NCBI RefSeq assembly: GCF_038624605.1
Contig: NZ_CP152020.1
Span: 3,775,312 to 3,839,311, forward strand
Reading direction: 5' to 3'
DNA length: 64,000 nucleotides
Origin: Psychrobacillus sp. FSL K6-4046
GTDB lineage: Bacteria > Bacillota > Bacilli > Bacillales_A > Planococcaceae
The first letter of the stretch is position 1, and the number at the start of each line of letters is the position of its first letter. This document shows positions 7,739-16,573 of this stretch, one piece after another. Below the pieces are notes generated by a model, which saw only the letters and a list, made by a program, of their open reading frames with translations, was not told the DNA's origin and searched no databases. The position numbers and the translations under genes were made by a program.

Positions 7739-9277
7739 CTAGTTTCCAGCCACACGTTTCTCTAATGGTTGGAATAATTTCTTTTTATCTACATCTGGTC
7801 GAAGGGATTCTAGCTGTTCTAAAGCAATCTTAGCACCATAGTCCATTCCTTGACATCCACCTAGCAGAACAAGATCGCCTTCAGACACCTCACTCAAGCC
7901 AAAGCTAATGGCCTCTGGTAGTTCTTCATATAAATGAACCGTAATGCCTGCTTCGTCCATTACTTCTTTAAATACTTGTAACTCTTGTTCAGACACAACA
8001 TCTTTCTTAGTAACGTGGGATTTACTAATGGTAGCAGTGATCTCATGAATACCTAATCTTGGTGCCCATTTAGCGATAGCTTCTGCATTTTCTCTATTGA
8101 CGGTTACCCCTCTATCTCCACGAATTGCATATACAAGGGACAAGCGGTTAAAATCCATTTTTTCTAAAGTTCCAAGTGTAATATCTATGTTCCCACTATT
8201 TGCAAAGTGGTCATCTATAATTTTAAAATCTTCCTCAAAGATGATTTCAAAACGTCTTTCTACCCCTACAAATTCGTATAGGCTTTTTTGGATGGTCTCC
8301 ACTGGAACACCACATAACAAGCCGGCTACAATACTAACCATCGAATTGTAAACGGAGTGGTAACCCGGTGTAGAAAGCTCAATTGAAAATTGTTGCTTGG
8401 GTATGATCATATCATTTGTAACTAAATCACGTTGAATAACTAGATTGAATTTTGCTCTTCCTGTTGATAAATCCAATTCTTCACATATTACATCTGCCGA
8501 TTGGTCTTCTACACCAATAGTAATAACTGTAGCCTTTGTTTTGTTAATTAGAGAGGCAGAATAAGCATCATCTAAATTCAGAATCGCTACCTTGTCTGCT
8601 CCAGCGTCTCGTATAAGACTAGATTTATGTTCAAAATATTTTTCAAAGGATGAATGTAAGTCGATATGTTCTCGACTTATATTGTTTAACGTCACAATGT
8701 CAAAATCGACACAGCCTACACGTTTTAACTCTAAAGCAGAGGATGAAACCTCCATAGTAGCGTGAGTCACGCCTTCATCGACCATCTTAGCGTAAAATCG
8801 CTGTAGATCCAGCGATTCTGGTGTTGTCAGTTCAGAAGGCTCTGCATAATCACCAATTTTAACTACGACAGTTCCCATTAGACCTGTTTTAAGACCATGA
8901 TTCTCTAAAATCGCATTAGTCATAAAGGAGGTTGATGTCTTTCCATTAGTTGCCGTAATACCTATCGTTTTAAGCTTATGGGTTGGATGATCATAGTAAG
9001 CAGCAGCAAGTGCAGCTAGAGCTTTACGTGCATCCCCAACTTTATATTGTGGAACTTCTAAAGCATCTATAAACTCCTCTACCACAAGTGCTACAGCACC
9101 ATTTTCCACTGCTTGTCCAGCAAACTTATGCCCGTCCGCTTTAAAGCCTTTTATACAAACAAATACTTGGCCCTTCTCCACCTTCTGTGAATTATAAGCA
9201 AGTCCTGTAATATTAATATTTTTAGCATTTTTGACGTCAATTATAGATAGTTGATTCATCAAATTTGTTAGTTCCAT
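7739..9277 (-). CDS. Divergent MurE-like Mur ligase
   Basis: Three-domain ATP-dependent amide ligase of the MurE type. The N-terminal domain contains YNSQKVEKGQVFVCIKG. The central ATPase domain has the P-loop GITATNGKTSTSF (about residue 106) and EHIDLHSSFEKYFEHKSSLI with the candidate carbamylated Lys. The C-terminal domain is unusual: the canonical YAHTP motif is replaced by DDHFANSGNI, and the substrate motif DNPR (DAP type) or DNPA (Lys type) is absent, with TATISKSH in its place. A MurE paralog acting on another substrate is therefore plausible; it is also outside a dcw cluster. I use ATG 9277 (8 nt after AAAGGTGG); the upstream in-frame GTG overlaps that ribosome binding site. Monocistronic. 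Confidence 0.75.
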   Translation of the reverse strand: MELTNLMNQLSIIDVKNAKNINITGLAYNSQKVEKGQVFVCIKGFKADGHKFAGQAVENGAVALVVEEFIDALEVPQYKVGDARKALAALAAAYYDHPTHKLKTIGITATNGKTSTSFMTNAILENHGLKTGLMGTVVVKIGDYAEPSELTTPESLDLQRFYAKMVDEGVTHATMEVSSSALELKRVGCVDFDIVTLNNISREHIDLHSSFEKYFEHKSSLIRDAGADKVAILNLDDAYSASLINKTKATVITIGVEDQSADVICEELDLSTGRAKFNLVIQRDLVTNDMIIPKQQFSIELSTPGYHSVYNSMVSIVAGLLCGVPVETIQKSLYEFVGVERRFEIIFEEDFKIIDDHFANSGNIDITLGTLEKMDFNRLSLVYAIRGDRGVTVNRENAEAIAKWAPRLGIHEITATISKSHVTKKDVVSEQELQVFKEVMDEAGITVHLYEELPEAISFGLSEVSEGDLVLLGGCQGMDYGAKIALEQLESLRPDVDKKKLFQPLEKRVAGN

Positions 9278-9561
9278 CAAAACAGCCACCTTTATATGTA
9301 AAATCTTCTCAGTTAAGTTTACATCAATTCAAATAAGAAGGAAACTAAAAGGAAATACAAAACTATTTCCTTAATAGTCCTTCAATTGAGTCTATTCCAT
9401 CATTTCTCTTGTTAAAAAGTCACGCCCGTTCATGGAAAAAATGACGACATAAAATATATGCTTTTCGTGAGAAGAAAGTAATCGGTTTTTCACTCACACC
9501 GAGACACCTTTCGTCTAGGCACCCCGCCTTTATTCTGTCTACCTTCACCTAAAATAAAATG

Positions 9562-9592
9562 AAAAAACGTGATATCCTAATGATTTCACGTC
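9562..9592 (-). terminator. Terminator after the 97-aa protein gene
   Basis: On the minus strand ACGTGAAATC pairs with GATATCACGT, followed by TTTTTTCATTTTATTTT. The region 9290-9560 upstream of the MurE-like gene holds no gene that I can see. Confidence 0.7.
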
Positions 9593-9616
9593 TTTCATTA
9601 TTTGAGGCTAGTTGCG

Positions 9617-9910
9617 TTATTCCGCCTCGTTATAGTGTTCCATGCAAAAAGCAAGAACTACAGACTCTTCATTTTCTTCTAAGCCGTAATCTAATACTTT
9701 TCCATTACTGCGATCAAGAATGTGATATTGAACAATTTTTGACCCCGTATCTAAAACAGCTAAAATAACTCTCAAATCTAATGAGCTTGCCTCTTCAAAT
9801 AACTCGTCATCCTCTGGAACTTCAAAGCCCAATAAAAATTCATATCGATCCCCAGCAATTATTCCTGTTGGGTCCTTTATCTTTTCAATCTCATAAGATG
9901 TAATATTCAC
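9617..9910 (-). CDS. DUF6509-like small cytoplasmic protein
   Basis: A 97-residue acidic protein with a mixed alpha/beta pattern, resembling from memory the small DUF6509 family of Bacillales (sometimes mislabelled pullulanase); function unknown. The N-terminus NITSYEIEKIKDPTGIIAGDRYEF is the most family-like part, described here in segments: DPTGI at about residue 13 and GDRYEF at about 20. The start is GTG at 9910, 6 nt after GGAGGTG; an in-frame GTG at 9919 overlaps the ribosome binding site and is unlikely. Single gene with its own terminator, divergent from the 60-aa membrane protein. Confidence 0.6.
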   Translation of the reverse strand: MNITSYEIEKIKDPTGIIAGDRYEFLLGFEVPEDDELFEEASSLDLRVILAVLDTGSKIVQYHILDRSNGKVLDYGLEENEESVVLAFCMEHYNEAE

Positions 9911-10008
9911 AAAGTCCACCTCCGTCTATAGTTTATCATTTTTACAGAGCATTTTCTTATTTTGTTCGCTATAATAAAGAGATTATAAAAAGAAGGAGAG
10001 AATCTCTC

Positions 10009-10191
10009 ATGCTTAACCCCGAAAAAATAATATATATACTTGTACCTGTTTTTCTTCTCGTATTAGTTTTCGGTGAAGGACTAAACAATATCGTATATTC
10101 TATCCTATCTTTCCTCTTAGGACTATCGATGCTTTACCTTGCTTATTCCCTTTTACGTAAACAACGCGAGGAGCGAAAGCAGCGCAAATAA
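10009..10191 (+). CDS. 60-aa two-helix membrane peptide
   Basis: Small protein with two hydrophobic segments (about residues 7-21 and 26-47) and a strongly basic, charged C-terminal tail (LLRKQREERKQRK) expected to stay in the cytoplasm. AGAAGGAGAGAATCTCTC precedes the ATG, so translation is likely real. CGCTATAATAAAG just upstream offers a good -10 (TATAAT at 9970-9975). Not recognised; no functional clue from the convergent serine hydrolase gene that ends 4 nt downstream. Confidence 0.65.
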   Translation: MLNPEKIIYILVPVFLLVLVFGEGLNNIVYSILSFLLGLSMLYLAYSLLRKQREERKQRK

Positions 10192-10194
10192 TAT

Positions 10195-11214
10195 TTAAAG
10201 GCATTGCATTTGCTCCAACACTTTCATCATAGTAAAAGCACCCTCAGACTTATTGGAACAGATAGCTAATTTAAGTTGTTGAGCAGGATAGTACGCCGAG
10301 TGAAAGCTAACTCCAGGGTCATATCCCATTACGTGGTATTTGCTAATATTGTTCCCGTCTTTCTTTATCCATACCCCATATCCATAGTAATCATCATCCT
10401 GTTCTTTTACGTATGGTTGGAGTAAGGCTGCCGTTGTTTGCTCTTCTAATAATTTATTGTCTAGGAGGGCATCCCAAAAATGAAGCATATCCTGAGCCGT
10501 TGTAAAAGCTCCTCCATCCGACCCGCCTATGACGGGTAGAGAATAAATATTGGTTTTCCATGATCCATCCTCATAGTCTATATAACCTAGTGCCGTATTA
10601 TTTGGTAAGGCATCCATCGGAAAATACCCTGAGTCCTTCATTCCCGCTTTCTCAAAAATATTTTTTTCTACATATCGTTGAAACGAAAGCCCTGTAGTTT
10701 CTTCTACGATTAAACCAAGTAAGATATAACCTGCGTTGTTGTAATGAAATTGTTCTCCTGGCGTAAATTTCATCTTACCATTCTGAAATAATGGTAAGAA
10801 GTCCTCTAACTTACGCATATGGTACATCGGCTTTTCAATCCAAAGTTCTTCAAAGTCATCCATCACTTCTTCATCAAAATAGTCTGGGACTCCAGAAGTA
10901 TGTGTCAGTAAGTGATGAATAGTTATTGAATTATCAAAGTGAGGAAGAGTGATGGACGTACTATCCTTTAATTTTTGGTCATAAGCTAATTTCCCTGCCT
11001 CTACTAGCTGGCTAATGGCAACCGCTGTAAAAATTTTGCAACCAGATGCAATACCAAACCTGGTATCTATCGTGTTAAGTAGCAGATCGGAGCGGTTAGC
11101 ATATCCAAAACTAGATTCTACTAGCGAGGATTCCTTATTTTTTAATACAATACTTCCTGAAAACTGCGATTCTTTTTGAGCCACTTCTATTTGTTGATTG
11201 TTCATCTCTCCCAT
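10195..11214 (-). CDS. Beta-lactamase-fold serine hydrolase (class C/PBP4* type)
   Basis: Penicillin-binding/esterase fold enzyme. The active-site tetrad SGCK (S-x-x-K, about residue 57) is present, as are YNN (about residue 159, in HYNNAGY) and a third motif HVMGYDPG near residue 295 in place of KTG. No signal peptide or lipobox is visible, so the protein appears cytoplasmic, unlike most family members. 339 aa is the usual length. The ATG at 11214 has GGGGGA 6-7 nt upstream. It follows the P-type ATPase gene by 24 nt on the same strand and may share its transcript. Physiological substrate unknown; small ester or peptide hydrolysis is more likely than beta-lactam resistance. Confidence 0.8.
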   Translation of the reverse strand: MGEMNNQQIEVAQKESQFSGSIVLKNKESSLVESSFGYANRSDLLLNTIDTRFGIASGCKIFTAVAISQLVEAGKLAYDQKLKDSTSITLPHFDNSITIHHLLTHTSGVPDYFDEEVMDDFEELWIEKPMYHMRKLEDFLPLFQNGKMKFTPGEQFHYNNAGYILLGLIVEETTGLSFQRYVEKNIFEKAGMKDSGYFPMDALPNNTALGYIDYEDGSWKTNIYSLPVIGGSDGGAFTTAQDMLHFWDALLDNKLLEEQTTAALLQPYVKEQDDDYYGYGVWIKKDGNNISKYHVMGYDPGVSFHSAYYPAQQLKLAICSNKSEGAFTMMKVLEQMQCL

Positions 11215-11238
11215 AACATTTCCCCCTGATGATTATCT

Positions 11239-13854
11239 CTATTTTCTAAAAATCTTTACTACCTCGTTTACGATTAGTGGTAGTAAGCTAAGCCCAATAA
11301 CAATTAACCAGTCCTCTAGTTGTAGCGACTGTACACTAAACACATCTGCAATTGGTCCAATTGAAACAATGAGCACCTGCAATACAACACCTAACAAAAT
11401 AGAATATATTAATAACTTATTTTTAAACAACCCCGCTTTAAACACTGACTGGTTCATAGATCGGAAATTTAAGGAATGAACTAGCTGAGAAAAGCTTAAA
11501 GTGATAAAGGCCATCGTCTGAGCATGTGTCAATACTTCCTCGGACACATTCTTTGTAACTCCCTCTAGCCCAATTAAAAAGGCAACTAAAGTTGCAATAC
11601 CTATTAGTAGACCGTTTAGCAATAAGAAAGGAATCATTCCATGAAATAATTGTTCCTTTTTTGGTCTTGGCTTTTCCTTCATTACTCCCGGTTCCTCAGG
11701 ATCCATCCCAAGAGCAAGAGCTGGGAAAGTATCGGTCACTAGGTTAATCCATAAAATGTGAATGGAACGTAAAGGAGTCGGCCATCCAGCAATGATTGCG
11801 AAAAATAATGCTATGATTTCTCCAAGATTGCAAGACAAAAGGAAGATAATAGACTTTTTTATGTTTTTATAAATATTTCGACCTTCTTCAACTGCTTTTA
11901 CAATGGAAGAAAAATTATCATCCGTAAGTACCATGTCTGAGGCACCTTTTGCTACATCCGTTCCGGTTATACCCATAGCAACTCCTATATCTGCCTCTTT
12001 TAAGGATGGTGCATCGTTCACTCCATCTCCTGTCATCGAAACCGTATTACCAGCGGCCTTCATGGCTTGGACAATTTTCACCTTGTGCTCAGGAGAAACA
12101 CGAGCAAACACATTGATGTTTTGACATGTCTTAACCAATTGCGCTTGGTCTAAGGAGTCTAATTCAACGCCCTCCATAACCTCCGCATCAGAAGAAGCAA
12201 TTCCAAGATCCTTGGCAATAGCAAATGCAGTATCCTTGTGATCTCCCGTTATCATTACCGTACGAATACCAGCACTCTTACATAGTGAAATAGAGTCTTT
12301 AACTTCTAATCTAGGAGGGTCAATCATTCCAACGAATCCAACGAAAATAAGGTCATTTTCAGCCTGCTCCAGCTCTATCTCTGCATCCACCTTATATGCC
12401 GCAGCTAACACTCGCAGTGCCTCGTTAGACATCGAGTGAGATGCATTTAAAATGATTACTTTATCCTCTTCCGTTAATGGTTTAACTTCTCCATTACTCC
12501 AAATTCTATTACATCGACCAAGTAATCGATCTATTGCCCCTTTGGTCATATAGTAATAGCCGTCTTCAGACTCGTGGATCGTCGTCATTAACTTTCGTTC
12601 CGAATCAAATGGAATCTCTGCGACTCTTTTTAACTCCGCTTCTAGGACATTTTTGTCTATCCCATGGCTCGCTCCTGCAGCGATTAATGCAATTTCAGTT
12701 GGATCACCTGTTTCAGCACCTCTCGTATAGGTAGCATCATTACATAAAACAAAAATTCTCATTAAACGTTCATGGCCAGTACTAGCCTTTTTTAGATTTG
12801 CTATTTCCTGAGTCTCTCCATTTAAGAAAAACTTTGTTACAGTCATTTTGTTTTGCGTAAGTGTGCCGGTCTTATCAGAACAGATTACATTTACGGATCC
12901 TAAAGCCTCAACCGCTGGGAGCTTACGAATGATTACATGTTGTTTAATCATTCTTTGTACACCAATTGCCAACACAATAGAGACTATAGCTGGCATACCT
13001 TCAGGAATAGCAGCAACTGCAAGACTGATCGCAATCATGAACATTTCTAGTAAATCTCTTCCTTGAAACATTCCGATTAAGAAAATCAGCAAAGAAATCC
13101 CCATTGCTGCAAAACCTAAATACTTACCTACTTGAGCAAGGCTTTTTTGTAATGGAGTTTGCTCATCCCCCGTATGTAGCATGCCTGCTATTTTACCAAT
13201 TTGGGTGTTCATACCTGTTCCTACTGCTATGCCTGTTCCTCTACCAGCTGTGACTAGGGTGGACATGAATAACATATTTTTTTGATCACCTAGAGGAATT
13301 GTCTTTTCCTCTGTTTTAAGCTTTACATGTGCATCCTTTTCAACGGGAACAGATTCTCCAGTTAAAGCTGCTTCCTCTACTTTGAGGTTGGCGGATTCAA
13401 TTAACCTAATATCACATGGAATATACGATCCCGCACCTACCACAATAATGTCACCCGTTACTACCTCAATCGAATCTATCTCTTTAGATTGACCATCCCT
13501 TTTGACTACAGCCTTTGGAGTGGACATATTTTTTAGTGCTTCTAATGCTTCCTCTGCTTTTGACTCTTGAACGACACCTACAACTGCATTGATAATAACT
13601 ACTATCCCAATAATAATTGCGTCTGCCACTTCTCCTACAAAAGCTGAAACCGCTGCAGCAACTATAAGTACATAAATAAGCACATTGTTAATTTGAGCAA
13701 ATATTCTTTCAAACCATGATTTCTTTTTGGCAGCTGCCAGTCGGTTAGGTCCATTTTTTTCTAATCTCTGCCGTGCTTCATCAGTGGTTAGACCTTCTTG
13801 TAGATTAACCTGTAACTCTGTTGCTATCTCTTCGGCCCTTTTGTTATACCACAT
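11239..13854 (-). CDS. Calcium-type P-type ATPase (P2A-like, YloB related)
   Basis: Cation-pumping ATPase of the P2 class in the cytoplasmic membrane. In order: N-terminal cation-ATPase domain, actuator domain with ALTGESVPVEKD (about 160-175), M4 motif PEGMPAI (about 285), phosphorylation site CSDKTGTLT (Asp near 325), nucleotide domain, TGDGVNDAPSLKEADIG hinge (about 600), and a C-terminal cation-ATPase domain. The M6 sequence NLVTDTFPALALGMDP has the N..TD pattern of SERCA-type pumps, and M5 has an N...E pair (CNLGEI); with E in M4 this suggests Ca2+ export. 871 aa is typical. AAAGGAGG lies before the ATG. It is followed by the serine hydrolase gene. Confidence 0.9.
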   Translation of the reverse strand: MWYNKRAEEIATELQVNLQEGLTTDEARQRLEKNGPNRLAAAKKKSWFERIFAQINNVLIYVLIVAAAVSAFVGEVADAIIIGIVVIINAVVGVVQESKAEEALEALKNMSTPKAVVKRDGQSKEIDSIEVVTGDIIVVGAGSYIPCDIRLIESANLKVEEAALTGESVPVEKDAHVKLKTEEKTIPLGDQKNMLFMSTLVTAGRGTGIAVGTGMNTQIGKIAGMLHTGDEQTPLQKSLAQVGKYLGFAAMGISLLIFLIGMFQGRDLLEMFMIAISLAVAAIPEGMPAIVSIVLAIGVQRMIKQHVIIRKLPAVEALGSVNVICSDKTGTLTQNKMTVTKFFLNGETQEIANLKKASTGHERLMRIFVLCNDATYTRGAETGDPTEIALIAAGASHGIDKNVLEAELKRVAEIPFDSERKLMTTIHESEDGYYYMTKGAIDRLLGRCNRIWSNGEVKPLTEEDKVIILNASHSMSNEALRVLAAAYKVDAEIELEQAENDLIFVGFVGMIDPPRLEVKDSISLCKSAGIRTVMITGDHKDTAFAIAKDLGIASSDAEVMEGVELDSLDQAQLVKTCQNINVFARVSPEHKVKIVQAMKAAGNTVSMTGDGVNDAPSLKEADIGVAMGITGTDVAKGASDMVLTDDNFSSIVKAVEEGRNIYKNIKKSIIFLLSCNLGEIIALFFAIIAGWPTPLRSIHILWINLVTDTFPALALGMDPEEPGVMKEKPRPKKEQLFHGMIPFLLLNGLLIGIATLVAFLIGLEGVTKNVSEEVLTHAQTMAFITLSFSQLVHSLNFRSMNQSVFKAGLFKNKLLIYSILLGVVLQVLIVSIGPIADVFSVQSLQLEDWLIVIGLSLLPLIVNEVVKIFRK

Positions 13855-13960
13855 AAGTTTTCATGCCTCCTTTTTATGTATATCTTTCCCCTAGAAAAAA
13901 TTTTAATGTAAATAATTTTAAATATCAGTTGTACTTTAGGGTCTAAAAAAGCGACATTCT

Positions 13961-14001
13961 AAAAAAAGCGACTGTAACACTAGAAGTGTTACCTAGTCGC
14001 T
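13961..14001 (-). terminator. Terminator overlapping the end of the VOC gene
   Basis: GCGACT...AGTCGC with inner TAACACT/AGTGTTA forms a long hairpin, followed on the minus strand by TTTTTTT. The stem includes the stop codon of the VOC gene. Confidence 0.85.
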
Positions 14002-14655
14002 CTCATCCTCTGATAACTCGCCTTTTTCATTAATTGCAACTCTTTTACCATTCGTAAAATGAATGTCTATTGGAGAGGTAACACTCATCTTTCTAGAGAA
14101 ATACCATCTGCGTTGTGGAGGGACGAGTAATATAAATGTATCTTTTCTACCTATAAAGTTTAGCACCTCAGGCTCGATCCGAACATGACCTGACACAGCA
14201 ATACCTAGATTTTGAAGCTGTTCTCCTACCTGTTTTACAAAAGGAGTTGTTATACTTACCTCACTTATATTCAGTAAGGATTCAATACTGAAGTCACTCC
14301 ATTTATCTACATGTCTTCTAGCGATAAACTCGATTACATTACCAGCCGGGTCCTCAAAATAGAATGCGTCTGCGTCAAACCGACTATAGTATATATCGTC
14401 TAACCCATCCTCTCTATTTAGCACAACTCTTTCCTTTGCCCAAAGTTTAGCAAGTGTGTATTGATTGCCTGGAATATTAATCGCAAAATGATACAACGAA
14501 GCATGTTCTGTTTCTTGAAAGACAAGGGTTGAATCGCCAATTTCTACTTGAAAGTAATGGTCATCTGCTGCTGTAACATTGAGCTCTAGCACATTCCCAT
14601 AAAATCCTCGCAGCTCCTGTAACTTATTTGTATACATGGTTACTGTTTTAAACAT
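13993..14655 (-). CDS. VOC/glyoxalase-superfamily protein
   Basis: Vicinal-oxygen-chelate fold protein. Residues 1-115 form a glyoxalase-like module: HFAINIP with a metal-ligand-type His near residue 56, and FYFEDPAGNVIEFIARR near 97-113 with the ligand Glu. The C-terminal 100 residues look like a second, more divergent module (SLLNISEVSITTPFVKQVGEQLQNLG). Members act as dioxygenases, isomerases or antibiotic-binding proteins; the substrate is unknown. The stop of the upstream ASCH gene lies 14 nt before this start, and AAAAGGGGTG precedes the ATG, so the two genes form an operon ended by the terminator at 13961. Confidence 0.8.
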   Translation of the reverse strand: MFKTVTMYTNKLQELRGFYGNVLELNVTAADDHYFQVEIGDSTLVFQETEHASLYHFAINIPGNQYTLAKLWAKERVVLNREDGLDDIYYSRFDADAFYFEDPAGNVIEFIARRHVDKWSDFSIESLLNISEVSITTPFVKQVGEQLQNLGIAVSGHVRIEPEVLNFIGRKDTFILLVPPQRRWYFSRKMSVTSPIDIHFTNGKRVAINEKGELSEDESD

Positions 14656-14669
14656 ACTCGCACCCCTTT

Positions 14670-15113
14670 TTATTTAACATCAATTACTTCAAATCGTTCA
14701 CAGACTAACAATAAATCTTCTTCAAACTTCAACCCAACTTTGTCTAATTCATTTGTGAAAAAATTTATGTGCGTTTTTTTCCAATAATCATAACTTCTGT
14801 CTCCTTCGCCCTCTGCATGCGCAAATTCTTCAGAAATTCTATTCATCGGTTTAATGGTGACATCCTTTGTTTTTATAATACAAACTGGTTCATCCTTGGT
14901 ATTTAAGATAATATTATACTCACCAACCTGTGGAAGTGGCTCATTTTCTTTTTCATATAGAATATGAGCGGAACAAGTAGCAGTTTTTATTCTGTTTACA
15001 ACTAGTTGTGCCAAAGTGTCCGCATCTTCTCCAAATTGCCAAGCGGAGACCTTGGGCTCATACTCTTTGTCTTTCCAAAAACTGTTCCAGTATTCTCTAG
15101 CAGCTACATTCAT
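14670..15113 (-). CDS. ASCH-domain protein
   Basis: Single ASCH (PUA-like) domain protein of 147 aa. Diagnostic features are TATCSAHILYE near residue 45, GEYNIILNTKDEPVCIIKTKDV (80-100 region) and GEGDRSYDYWKKTH followed by FF near residues 115-135. ASCH proteins are thought to bind RNA or modified nucleosides, and some hydrolyse N4-acetylcytidine; which applies here is unknown. AAGAGGTAATCCAT precedes the ATG. First gene of a two-gene unit with the VOC protein, divergent from the alanyl-tRNA editing gene. Confidence 0.85.
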   Translation of the reverse strand: MNVAAREYWNSFWKDKEYEPKVSAWQFGEDADTLAQLVVNRIKTATCSAHILYEKENEPLPQVGEYNIILNTKDEPVCIIKTKDVTIKPMNRISEEFAHAEGEGDRSYDYWKKTHINFFTNELDKVGLKFEEDLLLVCERFEVIDVK

Positions 15114-15250
15114 ATGGATTACCTCTTTTATTTAATATTTCGTTAATTTTAGTATAGAGAAGGATTTTTCAAAATACTATTGATATTTTCACTATTTCTT
15201 TCAAGGTTACCAGAACTAACTAGAAGTAATGGAGGATTTATAAGATATTA

Positions 15251-15343
15251 GTGTATACAGTAAGACAAGAAGAACAATCATACAGGGATGCAATCGCTAA
15301 TGAAGCCATCGGGACATCCTACATAAGGGAGCTAATGAAATGA
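15251..15343 (+). CDS. Possible 30-codon upstream ORF overlapping the tRNA-editing gene
   Basis: A GTG-initiated frame of 30 codons (starting VYTVRQEEQSYRDAI, ending YIRELMK) stops at TGA 15341-15343 and overlaps the next start codon by ATGA, the classic coupling arrangement. The ribosome binding site GGAGG at 15231-15235 is too far (15 nt) from the GTG; an in-frame ATA at 15245 has ideal spacing, as if an ATG start had mutated or an AUA start is used. Composition is protein-like. It may be a small coupled peptide or the remnant of a gene; not recognised. Confidence 0.3.
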   Translation: MYTVRQEEQSYRDAIANEAIGTSYIRELMK

Positions 15344-16512
15344 CTAAAAAATTATATTACGAAGATCCTTACCTAACTACTTTTACTGCCTCTATCATAA
15401 AAAAAGAACCTGAATATGTAATAATTTCAGAAACAGCTTTCTATCCTACTGGAGGCGGGCAACCATGTGATACAGGTAGCCTAAATGGTATTTCCGTAAT
15501 CAACGTAGAGATTATAGATGGAGAACTAAGACATTTTCTAGCTGAGCCATTAGATTCTCAGTCCATAGAAGTGAAGGGGAGTATTAACTGGAGGAGACGT
15601 TTCGACCATATGCAACAGCATGCCGGTCAGCACATCTTATCTGCAGCCTTTGCGGAGCTTTTCCAAATGCAAACAGTAAGCTTCCACCTTGGTAAAGAAA
15701 CTGCAACAATTGATTTAGATACAACCGAAGTTACTGCGGAGCAATTGAAAAAAGTAGAAGAATTAGCTAATCAAATAATTCTTGAAAACCGCGCTATTGA
15801 AACAAAGTGGGTGACAGAAGATGAGCTTACTCAATACAAATTACGTAAAGCAACTAGTATTAAGGAAGATATCCGATTAGTCATCATTCCTGATTTCGAT
15901 TACAACGCTTGCGGCGGCACTCATCCATCTTCGACTGGACAAGTAGGTTCCATTAAAATCCTACAGACAGAGAAACAAAAACGGCATATTCGAGTGGAAT
16001 TTGTCTGCGGTAAAAGAGTGTTAACACAACTTGACCGTAAGCAGGATGTATTACTTAGCCTAATTAGCAAGCTGAGTTCACCGGAGGAAAAGCTAGTCGA
16101 TGCTGCAAATAACCTATTGCATACTAACAAAAATTTAGAAAAGCTATTAAATGAGCACAAACAGGAGCTTTTAAAGTTCGAAGCCAAGGAGTTATTAAAA
16201 CAATCTATTAACGATATAGTAGGTGTTACTTTTGAAAATAGAACTATTCAGGATCTACAAAGGCTTGCTCGCTTCCTTGTAGAGGAATCCCCTTCCTCCC
16301 TATGTGTATTAGTTTCACATAATGAAGAAAAGCTTCAAATCGTAACTGCCCGTGGTACAAATAGAGAAGAGAGTATGAAAGCATTGCTTCTACAGCTACT
16401 TCCTCTAATTAATGGTAAGGGTGGAGGAAACGATACACTTGCCCAAGGTGGAGGCGAAGCAGCGCTCTCTAGTACAGAGCTCTTAAATAAGGCTTTAACT
16501 TACATTAAGTAG
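15340..16512 (+). CDS. Alanyl-tRNA editing protein with DHHA1 domain (AlaX-L type)
   Basis: Hydrolyses mischarged Ser- or Gly-tRNA(Ala) in trans. The N-terminal part has FYPTGGGQPCDTG (about 32-44), the zinc-site motif HAGQHILSAAF (HxxxH, about 92-96) and CGGTHPSSTG (C-x-x-x-H, about 191-195), all intact. A helical linker follows, then a C-terminal DHHA1 domain ending in GGGNDTLAQGGGEA. This is the long form, 390 aa. AAGGGAG lies 8 nt before the ATG, inside the preceding small frame, giving a 4-nt ATGA overlap. Cytoplasmic. The downstream collagen-like gene is separated by a hairpin. Confidence 0.9.
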   Translation: MTKKLYYEDPYLTTFTASIIKKEPEYVIISETAFYPTGGGQPCDTGSLNGISVINVEIIDGELRHFLAEPLDSQSIEVKGSINWRRRFDHMQQHAGQHILSAAFAELFQMQTVSFHLGKETATIDLDTTEVTAEQLKKVEELANQIILENRAIETKWVTEDELTQYKLRKATSIKEDIRLVIIPDFDYNACGGTHPSSTGQVGSIKILQTEKQKRHIRVEFVCGKRVLTQLDRKQDVLLSLISKLSSPEEKLVDAANNLLHTNKNLEKLLNEHKQELLKFEAKELLKQSINDIVGVTFENRTIQDLQRLARFLVEESPSSLCVLVSHNEEKLQIVTARGTNREESMKALLLQLLPLINGKGGGNDTLAQGGGEAALSSTELLNKALTYIK

Positions 16513-16526
16513 CCGTGCCATAAAAG

Positions 16527-16564
16527 CTCCTTCTACATATACTAACTTGACTAAGTAGAAGGAG
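16527..16564 (+). promoter_or_regulatory. Hairpin hiding the ribosome binding site of the collagen-like gene
   Basis: CTCCTTCTAC at 16527-16536 is a perfect 10-nt complement of GTAGAAGGAG at 16555-16564. The right arm contains the AAGGAG ribosome binding site of the TTG start at 16574. There is no T-run after the hairpin, so it is not a typical terminator. Any transcript entering from upstream would have this site masked. Confidence 0.6.
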
Positions 16565-16573
16565 GATATTATT

